Shown one piece after another: positions 55,020 to 63,435 of a stretch of DNA of 64,000 nucleotides (positions within the stretch are counted from its first letter, which is position 1; every line of letters begins with the position of its first letter). The translations under genes and the position numbers were made by a program. The stretch comes from Iamia majanohamensis (GTDB lineage: Bacteria; Actinomycetota; Acidimicrobiia; Acidimicrobiales; Iamiaceae): assembly GCF_028532485.1 (NCBI RefSeq), contig NZ_CP116942.1, forward strand, positions 2,356,001-2,420,000. Reading direction: 5' to 3'. The notes beneath the pieces are model-generated. The model saw only the letters and a program-made list of their open reading frames with translations, was not told the DNA's origin and searched no databases.

Positions 55020-55955
55020 TTGTCCCCCCTCGCGCCCACCACCCCCCCGGACCACGCCCTCCCCGACAGCGGCGTGTTCGACCTGCTGCCCCACGGCGTG
55101 GCCCTCACCGACCCGACCGGCACCGTCGTCGCCGCGAACTGGCTGTGGGAGCGGGCCCTCGACGACGGCGACCCCGTCGTGGCCCCCCTGGGGTCCGACC
55201 TGCTCGCCCACCTGCGGTCCGCACCCGACCCGGCCAACGCCGTCGCCGACCACATCGCCGACGGGCTCACCCGCCTGCTCGACGGGCGGGGCTCGAGCTT
55301 CCAGGTCCAGTACGAGCTGGAGGAGGCCACCGACCCGACCGACGCCTCCGACGCCCGCTGGTTCCTCGTCGCGGCCGAGGGCCTGCCCGGCGGGGGCCTC
55401 GTCATCACCCGCACCGACACCACGGTGCACCACGGCGTGAACGAGGTGCTGGCCGAGCTGGCCTTCCACGACGACCTCACCGGCCTCCCCAACCGGGGCC
55501 TGGTGCTCGACCGGATCCGCATGGCGCTCATCCGGGCCCAGCGCCTCGGCCTCCGCCCCCTCATCGTCTTCACCGACCTCGACGGCTTCAAGGAGGTCAA
55601 CGACGAGCACGGCCACGAGGCCGGCGACGCCGTCCTCGTCGAGGCCGCCCAGCGCCTCGACCACGCCGTCCGCGAGGTCGACACCTGCGGGCGCTGGGGA
55701 GGCGACGAGTTCGTCCTGGTGATCGAGCTGGGGGCCGAGTCGGCCACCGACCGGGTGGTGGACCGGTTGCGGCGCGCCTTCGACGCCCCCTTCACCCTCC
55801 CCGACGGCACCGAGCGGCCCATCGGCATCAGCATCGGCGCCACCCTCGCCGACGGGCGCGAGCGGGTCGACGTGCTCGTCGACCGGGCCGATCGGGCCAT
55901 GTACCGGGCCAAGCGCGAGCGCTCCGGCCCCGTGCTGCTCGGCCCCGACGACTAG
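55020..55955 (+). CDS. GGDEF-domain diguanylate cyclase with PAS-like sensor
   Basis: In this 311-residue protein, residues about 15-145 resemble a PAS domain (FDLLPHGVALTDPTGTVVAANWLWERAL). The GGDEF domain has HDDLTGLPNRGLVLDRI, VFTDLDGFKEVNDEHGHEAGD, and RWGGDEFVLVIE. The preceding REVD matches the inhibitory RxxD site, so product feedback is expected. The cyclase site looks complete. TTG 55020 is chosen because the TAGTGT hexamer lies upstream; GTG 54978 overlaps that hexamer. The CACCGTTGTCC context of this TTG is also found at TTG 17308. Confidence 0.85.
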   Translation: MSPLAPTTPPDHALPDSGVFDLLPHGVALTDPTGTVVAANWLWERALDDGDPVVAPLGSDLLAHLRSAPDPANAVADHIADGLTRLLDGRGSSFQVQYELEEATDPTDASDARWFLVAAEGLPGGGLVITRTDTTVHHGVNEVLAELAFHDDLTGLPNRGLVLDRIRMALIRAQRLGLRPLIVFTDLDGFKEVNDEHGHEAGDAVLVEAAQRLDHAVREVDTCGRWGGDEFVLVIELGAESATDRVVDRLRRAFDAPFTLPDGTERPIGISIGATLADGRERVDVLVDRADRAMYRAKRERSGPVLLGPDD

Positions 55956-55964
55956 GGCCGGCGC

Positions 55965-56909
55965 TCAGCCCCCGGCCGGCGCAGGCCCGACCGCCCCGGA
56001 CCCGACGCCCGGCGTCGCGGCCCCGGCGCCGTCGCCGCCGAGGACGACGGCGGCCACGATCGCCACCACCAGCAGGGCCACCACGACCAGGACGAGCAGC
56101 AGGCGCCGGCGCCCGGGGCCGTCGTCGCCCTCGTCGTCGCGCCGGGCCCCGGCGGCCGCCGGCGGGGCGGCCTCGTCGTCGAGGGCGGGATCGCCGTCGC
56201 GGTCGACCACGCCGACCCCGGCCAGGGCGGACTCCAGCGCGCTGGGCTCGGGGCGAGGCGCTTCCGGCGGCGGGCCGTCGACCGCGCCCCGCCGGGCCGC
56301 GGGGGGCGCGGGCGGGGCCGGGGCGGGCGCGACCGGTGCGGGCTCGGCGCCGGGCTCGTCGGGGCCGGGCGCAGGCGACCTCTGCGCCAGAGGGGCCTCC
56401 GTCGGCGAGGGCGCGACGGCCGCCCCGGGCCCGGGCTCGGCCGCCGGCGGGACGGCCTCGGCGCGGCGCCCGGCCAGGGCGTCGAGGGCCAGGTTCTCCA
56501 CGACCATGCGGTCGGCGGCCAGCTCCGCCGGGGCCAGGCGGTCGGGGTCCGAGCAGCTGCCGTCGAGGGTCAGGGTGACGGCCTCGCCGGCCTCGACGCT
56601 GCGCGGCAGGGCCGCCACGCCCCGCACCGAGGCGCGCCCGGCCAGCACGACCACGAGGGCCTCGAAGTCGTGGACCTCGACCACGGCGGCGCCGTCGGCC
56701 AGCTGCAGGGTCGCGGCCCCGTGGCCGAGCACGAGGCCGGGGCCCCGGGCGGTGGCCCGCAGCCACGCCGCGCCCCGGTGCAGCTCCACCGACGCCGGGC
56801 CGCGGGCTGCGGGCCGGACCTCGACGTCGGCGCCGCGGTGGCGCACGACGGTGCCGGGCGCGGGGCGCTCCTCGGCCAGCTCGTCGGTGTGGGTGTCCTC
56901 GCGCGCCAT
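55965..56909 (-). CDS. FecR-like, tail-anchored protein with Pro-rich middle
   Basis: In this 314-residue protein, residues about 20-115 show a FecR-like pattern of short beta strands (VELHRGAAWLRATARGPGLVLGHGAATLQLADGAAVVEV). The next 140 residues are Pro/Ala-rich and disordered. A single C-terminal helix of about 25 residues near 266-291 (LLLVLVVVALLVVAIVAAVV) would anchor it. With no signal peptide, the FecR-like head should stay inside the cell. The topology resembles tail-anchored actinobacterial regulators, but the FecR match is weak. ATG 56909 has GGAGGGAC just upstream. Confidence 0.62.
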   Translation of the reverse strand: MAREDTHTDELAEERPAPGTVVRHRGADVEVRPAARGPASVELHRGAAWLRATARGPGLVLGHGAATLQLADGAAVVEVHDFEALVVVLAGRASVRGVAALPRSVEAGEAVTLTLDGSCSDPDRLAPAELAADRMVVENLALDALAGRRAEAVPPAAEPGPGAAVAPSPTEAPLAQRSPAPGPDEPGAEPAPVAPAPAPPAPPAARRGAVDGPPPEAPRPEPSALESALAGVGVVDRDGDPALDDEAAPPAAAGARRDDEGDDGPGRRRLLLVLVVVALLVVAIVAAVVLGGDGAGAATPGVGSGAVGPAPAGG

Positions 56910-56930
56910 GTCCCTCCAGGTCCGGGCGGG

Positions 56931-56936
56931 ATGCTA
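56931..56936 (-). promoter_or_regulatory. -10 hexamer TAGCAT
   Basis: The minus-strand TAGCAT lies 21 nt before ATG 56909, leaving room for the GGAGGG ribosome site. Confidence 0.45.
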
Positions 56937-56953
56937 CCGACGCCGGGCGCCCC

Positions 56954-56975
56954 CCAGGGCGCACGTCGCCCCTGG
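56954..56975 (-). terminator. imperfect hairpin downstream of the PaaI-like gene
   Basis: CCAGGGCG-CACGT-CGCCCCTGG pairs 8 bp with one bulged C. It lies about 33 nt past the stop of the minus-strand thioesterase gene. Confidence 0.4.
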
Positions 56976-57007
56976 TGACCGGTCCCCCACCGTGCGTCGC
57001 GGCGGGC

Positions 57008-57400
57008 TCAGCGGAGCACCGCCTGGGTCTGGACGGTGAGGGCCACCCGCCGGCCCTGCGCGTCGCGCACGTCGGTCTGCACCACGACGGTGCTGCGGCC
57101 GCCGTGGAGCACGGTGGAGGTGGCCGTCACCGTGCCCTCGCGGACGGCGCGGAAGAGGTTCGTCCCGCTGTCGATGGTGGACGTGCCCACCGCGCCCTCT
57201 GGGAGGTTGAGGTAGGCGAGGATCGCCCCCAGCGAGTCGGCCAGGGTCATGAGGGCGCCGCCGTGGAGGGCGCCGCCGACGGTGCAGCGGTCCGGGGCCC
57301 AGTCCATCTCGCCGGTGACCTCCTCCACCCGGGCCCCGGTGAGCCGGACCCCGTTGGCGACCGAGAACGGCATGGTGGCGATGAGGGCGTCGAGGTCCAC
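57008..57400 (-). CDS. PaaI-type hotdog thioesterase
   Basis: This 130-residue single hotdog domain has the PaaI-like block CTVGGALHGGALMTLADSLGAILAY, with the catalytic Asp in LADS. TIDSGTNLFRAVREGTVTATSTVLHGGRSTVVVQTDV follows. It hydrolyses an acyl-CoA in the cytoplasm; the acyl group is not readable. GTG 57400 has AGGAGCG 4 nt upstream and gives the family length. The open frame continues 19 codons further without protein-like content. Confidence 0.87.
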   Translation of the reverse strand: MDLDALIATMPFSVANGVRLTGARVEEVTGEMDWAPDRCTVGGALHGGALMTLADSLGAILAYLNLPEGAVGTSTIDSGTNLFRAVREGTVTATSTVLHGGRSTVVVQTDVRDAQGRRVALTVQTQAVLR

Positions 57401-57511
57401 GGGGCGCTCCTGGCGGCGGTCGGGTGGGAGCCCGAGTGTGGACCACCTCCCGAGCACCCGCCACCGCCGGCGCGGCCCTCAACGCCGGCCGGTGCCGACC
57501 GATGGGCTCCG

Positions 57512-58384
57512 GTGCCCCCACCCGCGCCCGTCGCGCCGCCCCGCGCCGCTGCGCCGGCGACCCCGCAGGTCCGCCGACTGCGGTTCGCGTGGCCCGACGA
57601 CCTCGACCCCGACTGGACGCCCGCCCAGCCCGAGCTGGCCTGCGTCGCCAACGCGGTGTCGCTCCTGATGCCCCACGTCGAGCCCTACGTGGTCGCCTCG
57701 GTGCGCGGCGCCCTCCCCCGCCTGGAGCAGCCGCTGCGGTCCGAGGCCGAGGCCTGGGTCGGCCAGGAGACGGCCCACCACGGGGCCCACGCCCGCCTCA
57801 ACCGCATCCTCGTCGCCCGCCGTCCGGGCCTCGCCCGCGTCGATCGGTGGACGGCGCGCCTCTTCGCCTGGCTGGGCCGGCGCTCGGCGCGGTTCGGCCT
57901 CGCCTACGCGGCCGGCGCCGAGACCATCGCCTTCCTCGTGGCCCGCTGGGTCGACCGACGGGCGTCGGACCTCTTCCGGGGGGCCGACCCGGTCGCGACC
58001 ACCCTCTTCCTCTGGCACCTGGCCGAGGAGGTGGAGCACAAGTCCGTGGCCTTCGACGTCCACCGGGCCACCGGGGGCCGGCGGATCGGCTACGCCGCCG
58101 GCATGGCTGCCGCCCTCGCCGTCATGGCCTGGGCCACCCTCCTCGGCACCGTCGTCGGCCTCTGGGGCGCCCACCGCCTCCACCGCCCCTCGACCCACGT
58201 GCGCATGGCCACGTGGAGCGTGTCCTTCGCCTTCGACCTCCTCCCGGCCCTGCTGGGCGCCCTCTTCCGCGGCCACCACCCCTCGGACATGGCCGACCCG
58301 GTGTGGCTGCCCACCTGGCTGCGGTCCTACGACCCGGTCACCCGGACGATGCCCCTCTGGGCCCTCGACATCGTCGACCGCTGA
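57512..58384 (+). CDS. predicted metal-dependent hydrolase (PF10118-like)
   Basis: This 290-residue helical protein matches the predicted metal-dependent hydrolase family. Landmarks are PYVVASVRGALPRLEQPLRSEAEAWVGQETAHHGAHARLN, AGAETIAFLVARWV, and FLWHLAEEVEHKSVAFDVHRA. The Glu and His residues of these blocks (QExxH and EExxH) form a likely di-metal site resembling ferritin-like diiron enzymes. Reaction and substrate are unproven. GTG 57512 is the only in-frame start near the conserved region. One hydrophobic stretch near residues 195-215 may touch the membrane. Confidence 0.78.
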   Translation: MPPPAPVAPPRAAAPATPQVRRLRFAWPDDLDPDWTPAQPELACVANAVSLLMPHVEPYVVASVRGALPRLEQPLRSEAEAWVGQETAHHGAHARLNRILVARRPGLARVDRWTARLFAWLGRRSARFGLAYAAGAETIAFLVARWVDRRASDLFRGADPVATTLFLWHLAEEVEHKSVAFDVHRATGGRRIGYAAGMAAALAVMAWATLLGTVVGLWGAHRLHRPSTHVRMATWSVSFAFDLLPALLGALFRGHHPSDMADPVWLPTWLRSYDPVTRTMPLWALDIVDR

Positions 58385-58416
58385 CGCCCTCCGCGGAGCA
58401 CCGCCGGGGGCGTGGG

Positions 58417-58422
58417 TACCCT
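58417..58422 (+). promoter_or_regulatory. -10 hexamer TACCCT, leaderless type
   Basis: TACCCT ends 7 nt before GTG 58430 and makes that start more likely than GTG 58412, which precedes the hexamer. Confidence 0.5.
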
Positions 58423-58429
58423 CGGCCTC

Positions 58430-59362
58430 GTGTCCCGTCCCGCCGCCATCCGCACCCGCGGGCTGCGCCGCACCTACGGCGAGCGCGACGCGGTGGCGGG
58501 CGTCGACCTCGACGTCGCGCCGGGCGAGATCTTCGCCTTCCTGGGCCCGAACGGGGCCGGGAAGACCACGACGGTCGAGATCCTCGAGGGGTTCCGGCGC
58601 CGGACCGCGGGCGAGGTCGAGGTGCTGGGCGTCGACCCCGTCGACTTCGGGCCGGCCGAGCGGGCCCGGGTGGGGTGCGTGCTGCAGTCGGGCGAGCTCG
58701 GGGTGCGCCACAGCGCCCGGGAGCTGCTCGCCCTGTGGGCGACCTACTTCCCCGACCCCCACGGCGTGGACGAGATGCTGGCCCTCGTCGACCTGGCCGA
58801 CCACGGCGACGTCCGCCTCGAGCGCCTCTCGGGCGGCCAGCGGCGCCGGGTCGAGGTCGCCCTCGCGCTGATCGGCCGCCCGGACCTGGTGTTCCTCGAC
58901 GAACCGACCACGGGCTTCGACCCCGAGGCCCGGCGCCACGCCTGGGACGTCATCGCCGGCCTCCGGGAGCTGGGCGTGACGATCTTCCTCACCACCCACT
59001 ACCTGGAGGAGGCCGAGCACCTCGCCGACCGGGTGGCGGTCATCCGCGACGGTGCCATCGTGGCCGACGGCACCCTCGCCGAGGTGGCCGGCGGGCACCG
59101 CACGAGGGTGCGGTTCGGCCTGCCCCCCGACGTCGGGGCCGGTGACCTCCCGTCGCTGCGCGGGCTGCGGGTCGACGGGGCCCGGGTCGCCCTCGACACC
59201 GACGAGCCGACGGCGGCGCTGGCCCGGCTGTGCGGGTGGGCCGCGGCGCGGGGCACCGAGCTGGTCGACCTGCGCGTCGACCGCCCCACCCTGGAGGACG
59301 TCTACCTGGAGCTGGTCGCCGCGCCGGCGACCCCGCCGCCCGGGGACGGGCCGCCCCCGTGA
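58430..59362 (+). CDS. ABC-2 type exporter ATP-binding protein
   Basis: This 310-residue ATPase has Walker A GPNGAGKT near residue 40, VGCVLQSGELG, signature LSGGQRRR near 132, Walker B with LVFLDEPTTGFDPEAR near 155, and TTHYLEEAEHLADRVAV. A C-terminal domain of about 85 residues follows, as in DrrA-type exporters. GTG 58430 is supported by TACCCT 7 nt upstream. The stop overlaps the permease start as GTGA. Together they should export a drug, lipid or surface component. Confidence 0.92.
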   Translation: MSRPAAIRTRGLRRTYGERDAVAGVDLDVAPGEIFAFLGPNGAGKTTTVEILEGFRRRTAGEVEVLGVDPVDFGPAERARVGCVLQSGELGVRHSARELLALWATYFPDPHGVDEMLALVDLADHGDVRLERLSGGQRRRVEVALALIGRPDLVFLDEPTTGFDPEARRHAWDVIAGLRELGVTIFLTTHYLEEAEHLADRVAVIRDGAIVADGTLAEVAGGHRTRVRFGLPPDVGAGDLPSLRGLRVDGARVALDTDEPTAALARLCGWAAARGTELVDLRVDRPTLEDVYLELVAAPATPPPGDGPPP

Positions 59363-60165
59363 CCGCCACCGCCGCCCCGCCGTCGGCCTCGTCGGTCCGC
59401 GCCCTGCGGGCCCAGGTCCGCTTCGAGGTCACGACCTTCCTGCGGGAGCCCACCGACCTCTTCTTCAGCGCCGCCCTGCCCCTGCTGTTCCTCGTGATCT
59501 TCACCTCGATCTTCGGCGGCGACCCCGTGGCGGAGGGGTCGTCGGTGACCATCGCCCAGCAGATGGTCCCCGGCTTCGTCGCCTTCGCCCTCGTGGCCTC
59601 GGGCTTCACGTCGATGGCCCTCAACCTCGTCTTCAAGCGGGAGCGGGGGATGCTCAAGCGCATCCGGGTCACGCCCGTGCCCATGTGGGTCGTCTTCGGG
59701 GGCCTGGCCGGCCGGGTGCTGCTCACCAGCGCCACGGTGACCGCCGTGCTCGTGGCCGTGGGGCGGGTCGCCTTCGACGTGTCCCTCCCGCTCGCCCACC
59801 TCCCCCTGCTGGCCGCCGGGCTCGTGCTCGGGTCGGCCAGCCTGTGCTGCCTCGGCGTGGCCGCCACCGCCCTGGTCCGCAACGAGGACGCGGCGCCGGC
59901 GATCACCAACGCCATCGTGCTGCCGCTCTTCTTCGTCTCGGGCGTCTTCATCCCCTCCGACCAGCTGCCCGACGGGCTGCGGGTGCTGGGCGAGGTCTTC
60001 CCCGTCGAGCCGCTCGTCGCCGTCCTCGTCGACGCCTTCGACCCCGGACCGGTCCCCCTCGGGCCCACCCTGGGCCACCTCGCCGTGGTCGCGGCGTGGG
60101 GCGCGGTCGGCCTCGTCGTGGCCGGCCGCACCTTCCGCACCGTCCCCCAGCGCGACCGGGAGTAG
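59359..60165 (+). CDS. ABC-2 type exporter permease
   Basis: This 268-residue permease has six hydrophobic helices in the ABC-2 arrangement. Landmarks are FEVTTFLREPTDLFFSAALPLLFLVIFTSIF and the coupling segment LNLVFKRERGMLKRIRVTPVPMW. The C-terminal loop LPLFFVSGVFIPSDQLPDGLRVLGEVFPVEPLV includes the family-typical SGVFIP..LP..L motif. GTG 59359 overlaps the ATPase stop. A broken VOC fragment follows directly after its TAG. Confidence 0.92.
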   Translation: MTATAAPPSASSVRALRAQVRFEVTTFLREPTDLFFSAALPLLFLVIFTSIFGGDPVAEGSSVTIAQQMVPGFVAFALVASGFTSMALNLVFKRERGMLKRIRVTPVPMWVVFGGLAGRVLLTSATVTAVLVAVGRVAFDVSLPLAHLPLLAAGLVLGSASLCCLGVAATALVRNEDAAPAITNAIVLPLFFVSGVFIPSDQLPDGLRVLGEVFPVEPLVAVLVDAFDPGPVPLGPTLGHLAVVAAWGAVGLVVAGRTFRTVPQRDRE

Positions 60166-60291
60166 GCCGCTCCACGGTGGCGGGCGCGCCTGGTGGGGCT
60201 GGGGGCGAGCGTGCTCGACGAGGTCGACGAGCCGGGCGGGCACCTCGTCACCCTCGCCGACCCCGAGGGCGACGAGCTGTGCGTGGGCTGA
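60166..60291 (+). pseudogene. C-terminal remnant of a VOC/glyoxalase-like gene
   Basis: Reading from just after the permease TAG to TGA 60289-60291 gives a 41-codon tail that includes ARLVGLGASVLDEVDEPGG, then HLVTLADPEGDELCVG. The ending DPEGDELCVG matches the C-terminus of actinobacterial glyoxalase-like VOC proteins (DPEGNEFCV), which bind a metal with the final Glu or Cys region. No start codon or N-terminal two-thirds remain. It is in the permease frame, so readthrough of the TAG would append it. This is best read as a decayed gene. Confidence 0.62.
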
Positions 60292-60301
60292 CCCCCGGTG
60301 G

Positions 60302-62077
60302 CTACATGCGGTCCGGGGCGGCGATGCCGAGCAGGTCGAGGCCGGCGGCCAGCGTGCGGGCGGTGAGGTCGCACAGCACCAGCCGACTGGCCCGGGTCGC
60401 CTCGTCGTCGGCCTTGAGCACCGGGCAGGCCTCGTAGAACGAGGTGAAGGTCTGGGCCAGGTCGAAGAGGTGGCCGCACAACCGGTGGGGCTGGCTGGTC
60501 CGGGCCGTGTCCCGCACCGCCCCCTCGAAGCCGAGCAGGGCGAGGGCCAGCGCCCGCTCCTGGGGCTGGCCGAGGGCGAGGTCGACGTCGGCGGTGAGGG
60601 TGCCGACGTCGACCTCGCCCCGCCGGAAGATGGACCGGATGCGGGCGTGGGCGTACTGGAGGTAGGGGCCGGTGGCGCCCTCGAAGGCCAGCATGCGGTC
60701 GAAGTCGAGGACGTAGTCCTTCACCCGGTCGCTGGAGAGGTCGGCGTACTTGATGGCGCCGATGCCCACCGCGGCGGCCACGGCCTCGGCCTCCTCGCCC
60801 ACCAGGTCGGGGTTGCGCTCCGCGATCGCGTCCCGGGCCCGGTCGACGGCCTCGTCGAGCAGGTCGACGAGGCGCACCGAGGTCCCCGCCCGGGTCTTGA
60901 ACATCTTCCCGTCGGCGCCCAGCAGGTTGCCGAAGGGCACGTGCTCGGCGACCACGTCGTCGGGCAGCCAGCCGGCCATCCGGGCCACGGCGAACACCAT
61001 CTCCAGGTGATCGCGCTGGGGCGCACCGACGACGTAGAGGATGCGCTCCGCCCCGGTGACGTCGACGCGCTGGCGGATGGTGGCCAGGTCGGTCGCGGCG
61101 TAGCCGTAGCCACCGTCGCCCTTGCGGACGATCATAGGCTGGGGCTCCCCGTCGCGGTTGGTGAACCCGGGCGGGAACACGCACTCGGCGCCGTCGTCGA
61201 GGACGAGGATGCCGGCGGCGTCGAGGTCGGCGACCACGGCGGGGAGGGCGTCGTTGTACGCGCTCTCCCCCACCACGTCGTCGGGGGTGAGCCGCACGCC
61301 GAGGCGGTCGTAGACGGTCTGGAAGTACTCGGTCGACTGGTCGACGAGGATCCGCCACAGCCGGAGGGTCTCGGGGTCGCCGGCCTGGAGGCTCACCACC
61401 CGGCGCCGGGCCCGCTCCTTGAAGGCGTCGTCGCCGTCGAAGCTGGCCCGGGCCGCCTGGTAGAAGCCGTTGAGGTCGCCCACCGACAGCTCGGCGACCG
61501 CGGTGTCCTCGCCCACGTCGACCAGGTGCTCGATGAGCATGCCGAACGGCGTGCCCCAGTCGCCCACGTGGTTCTCGCGCACCACCGTGTGGCCCAGGCG
61601 CTCGAGCACCCGGACGAGGGCGTCGCCGATGACGGTCGAGCGCAGGTGGCCGACGTGCATCTCCTTGGCCACGTTGGGCGCCGAGTAGTCGACGACCACG
61701 GTGCCGGCATCGGCATCGGGGGCGACGTCGAGGGCCGCGTCGGCGTGGGCCCGGCGGGCCAGGTCGGCCACCGCGCCGTCGTCGAGGGTGAGGTTGAGGA
61801 AGCCGGGTCCGGCCAGCTCGAGCTCGGCCACCAGGCCCTCGAGCGCGGCGGTCGCAGCCTCCTGCACCTCGGCGGCCACCTCCCGGGGGTTGCGGCCCAG
61901 GCGCTTGGCCAGGGGCAGGGCGCCGTCGGCCTGGAAGTCGGCCCGGTCGCTGCGCCGCACCGTCGGCGGGGCGGGCACGGTGGCCGGGTCGGTGCCCGCC
62001 TCGGCGCAGGCCGCGTCGCGCACGGCGGCGAAGGCCGGCGCCAGTCGCTCGGTGAGGATGACGAGGGGGTCGGCCAT
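60302..62077 (-). CDS. argS: arginyl-tRNA synthetase
   Basis: This 591-residue class I synthetase charges tRNA-Arg. It has the N-terminal additional domain of ArgS, the HIGH-type motif NVAKEMHVGHLRSTVIGD near residue 140, VVRENHVGDWGTPFGMLIEHL, the KMSKS-like GKMFKTRAGTSVRLVDLL near 387, and a C-terminal DALR anticodon-binding domain ending ARTLAAGLDLLGIAAPDRM. The length is normal. ATG 62077 starts the conserved domain. No strong Shine-Dalgarno is visible. Confidence 0.97.
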   Translation of the reverse strand: MADPLVILTERLAPAFAAVRDAACAEAGTDPATVPAPPTVRRSDRADFQADGALPLAKRLGRNPREVAAEVQEAATAALEGLVAELELAGPGFLNLTLDDGAVADLARRAHADAALDVAPDADAGTVVVDYSAPNVAKEMHVGHLRSTVIGDALVRVLERLGHTVVRENHVGDWGTPFGMLIEHLVDVGEDTAVAELSVGDLNGFYQAARASFDGDDAFKERARRRVVSLQAGDPETLRLWRILVDQSTEYFQTVYDRLGVRLTPDDVVGESAYNDALPAVVADLDAAGILVLDDGAECVFPPGFTNRDGEPQPMIVRKGDGGYGYAATDLATIRQRVDVTGAERILYVVGAPQRDHLEMVFAVARMAGWLPDDVVAEHVPFGNLLGADGKMFKTRAGTSVRLVDLLDEAVDRARDAIAERNPDLVGEEAEAVAAAVGIGAIKYADLSSDRVKDYVLDFDRMLAFEGATGPYLQYAHARIRSIFRRGEVDVGTLTADVDLALGQPQERALALALLGFEGAVRDTARTSQPHRLCGHLFDLAQTFTSFYEACPVLKADDEATRASRLVLCDLTARTLAAGLDLLGIAAPDRM

Positions 62078-62157
62078 GCCCGCATGTTCGGCGGACCGCT
62101 CCAGGGGGTCAAACCCGATCGGCCGACACCGGGCTCCTCCCCGCGCCCGGCCAACCC

Positions 62158-62206
62158 GTTCTCGGTACCCACGACCGAGGAAGGCGGCGACTGGCGTACC
62201 CAGAAC
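62158..62206 (+). repeat. 49-nt inverted-repeat element, copy A
   Basis: The left arm is GTTCTCGGTAC (62158-62168) and the right arm GTACCCAGAAC (62196-62206), with one mismatch between the arms. The core CCACGACCGAG follows the left arm, and ACCGAG (62174-62179) can also pair with CTCGGT (62161-62166), giving a second possible small hairpin. Confidence 0.85.
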
Positions 62207-62229
62207 CGCCCCCCGCCCGACCCGCACCC

Positions 62230-62278
62230 GTTCTGGGTACCCACGACCGAGGAGACCAGGGACTGGCGTACCGAGAAC
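62230..62278 (+). repeat. 49-nt inverted-repeat element, copy B
   Basis: The left arm is GTTCTGGGTAC (62230-62240) and the right arm GTACCGAGAAC (62268-62278). The mismatch is reciprocal to that of copy A: left B pairs perfectly with right A, and right B with left A. Copy B starts 72 nt after copy A. Confidence 0.85.
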
Positions 62279-62351
62279 GGTGGCGACCCGGGGCGGAGGC
62301 GGAGACGGGTCGACGGCCGGTGATCCGGAGCTCGGTGTCACAGGCGGGCGC

Positions 62352-62357
62352 CATGCT
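62352..62357 (+). promoter_or_regulatory. -10-like hexamer CATGCT, leaderless spacing
   Basis: CATGCT ends 6 nt before ATG 62364; only the first base departs from TAnnnT. Confidence 0.35.
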
Positions 62358-62363
62358 GGCGGG

Positions 62364-63299
62364 ATGCGCCCAGACACCCAACGGGCCATCGCCGAGCGGG
62401 CCCGTTCACAGCTCGGCCTCGTCACCCGCCCCCAGCTCCAGGCCATGGGGCTCTCCCACGCAGCGATCGAGAACCTGGAGGTCGTGCACCGCCTCGAGCA
62501 GACCGGCCACCACGTCTTCCGCATCGCCGGGGTCCCCACATCCTTCGAGCAGCGGGTCCTGGCGGCCTGCCTGGACACCGACGGGGTGGCGTCGCACCGG
62601 ACCGCCGCCAGGTTGCACCGTCTCCACGGCTGGTCCACGTCCGGGCTGGTCGAGGTCTCCGTCGAGCGCCGGCGCCACCACGCCGGCCATCCCCTCGGTG
62701 TCGTGCACACCAGCACCAACCTGCCGCCCGACGACGTCGTGCACGTCGGGCCCATCCCCTGCACCGGCGTGGCCCGCACCTTCCTCGGCCTGGCCGCCCT
62801 GGCCCCGGAGGTGCCCGTCGACCGGATCCGTTCGTCCCTCGACGCGGCCGCCCGTGACGGCCTGGTGTCCGACGCCTGGCTCTGGTGGCGGCTGGAGCGG
62901 CTGCGGTGCCGTGGTCGCAACGGGGTGTCGGTGATGGAGGAGGTGCTGCGCCGACGTGAGCACCTCGGCCCCACCGAGAGCTGGCTCGAGCACCGCTTCC
63001 TCGAGCTCCTGGAGGCCGACGGCCTCCCCCTGCCGGTCGTGCAGCGCCGCATCCGCCGGCGGGGCAGCTTCGTGGCCCGGGTCGACGCCCGGTGGGACGA
63101 CCGGGCGGTCGTCGTGGAGCTCGACGGGCACGCCAGCCACAGCACCCGTGAGCAGCTCGATCGCGACCAGCGGCGCCGCAACGAGCTCACCCTGGCGGGC
63201 GACACCGTGCTCGTCTTCACCTACGACCACGTCGTGCGGGACCCGGCCGACATCCTCCGCACCGTCCGAGGCGCGCTCCGCGGCACCGCTGCGGCCTGA
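62364..63299 (+). CDS. AbiEi-N-like/DUF559 protein
   Basis: In this 311-residue protein, residues about 15-60 resemble the helix-turn-helix start of AbiEi-type antitoxin-like proteins (ARSQLGLVTRPQLQAMGLSHAAIENLEVVHRLEQTGHHVFRIAG). The C-terminal 90 residues form a DUF559/Vsr-like nuclease fold with VARVDARWDDRAVVVELDGHASHSTREQLDRDQRRRNELTLAGDTVLVFTYDHVV, where VDxxW and ELDG are the PD-(D/E)xK-like positions. No partner toxin gene is adjacent. Such proteins are abundant and multi-copy in actinobacteria with no proven role. ATG 62364 is supported by CATGCT. The gene is bracketed by paired repeat elements. Confidence 0.8.
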   Translation: MRPDTQRAIAERARSQLGLVTRPQLQAMGLSHAAIENLEVVHRLEQTGHHVFRIAGVPTSFEQRVLAACLDTDGVASHRTAARLHRLHGWSTSGLVEVSVERRRHHAGHPLGVVHTSTNLPPDDVVHVGPIPCTGVARTFLGLAALAPEVPVDRIRSSLDAAARDGLVSDAWLWWRLERLRCRGRNGVSVMEEVLRRREHLGPTESWLEHRFLELLEADGLPLPVVQRRIRRRGSFVARVDARWDDRAVVVELDGHASHSTREQLDRDQRRRNELTLAGDTVLVFTYDHVVRDPADILRTVRGALRGTAAA

Positions 63300-63364
63300 G
63301 CGCACGGCCACGCGGGCCACCTCACCGCACGGCGGGGGTCGACGCCCGCACGCCCGTCCCACCC

Positions 63365-63413
63365 GTTCTCGGTACCCACGACCGGGAAGACCTGCCATCC
63401 CCGTACCAAGAAG
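63365..63413 (+). repeat. 49-nt inverted-repeat element, copy C
   Basis: The left arm is GTTCTCGGTAC (63365-63375) and the right arm is degenerate, GTACCAAGAAG (63403-63413). The core reads CCACGACCGGG, so the small internal hairpin is weakened too. Spacing between arms matches the other copies exactly. Confidence 0.8.
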
Positions 63414-63435
63414 CGAGGAGGCACCCGACCCACCC

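Noticed and set aside
62364-63299. A toxin-antitoxin or defence system
   Set aside because: The protein has an AbiEi-like start and a DUF559 nuclease-like end, but no adjacent toxin, methylase or other defence gene. Such genes are common singletons.
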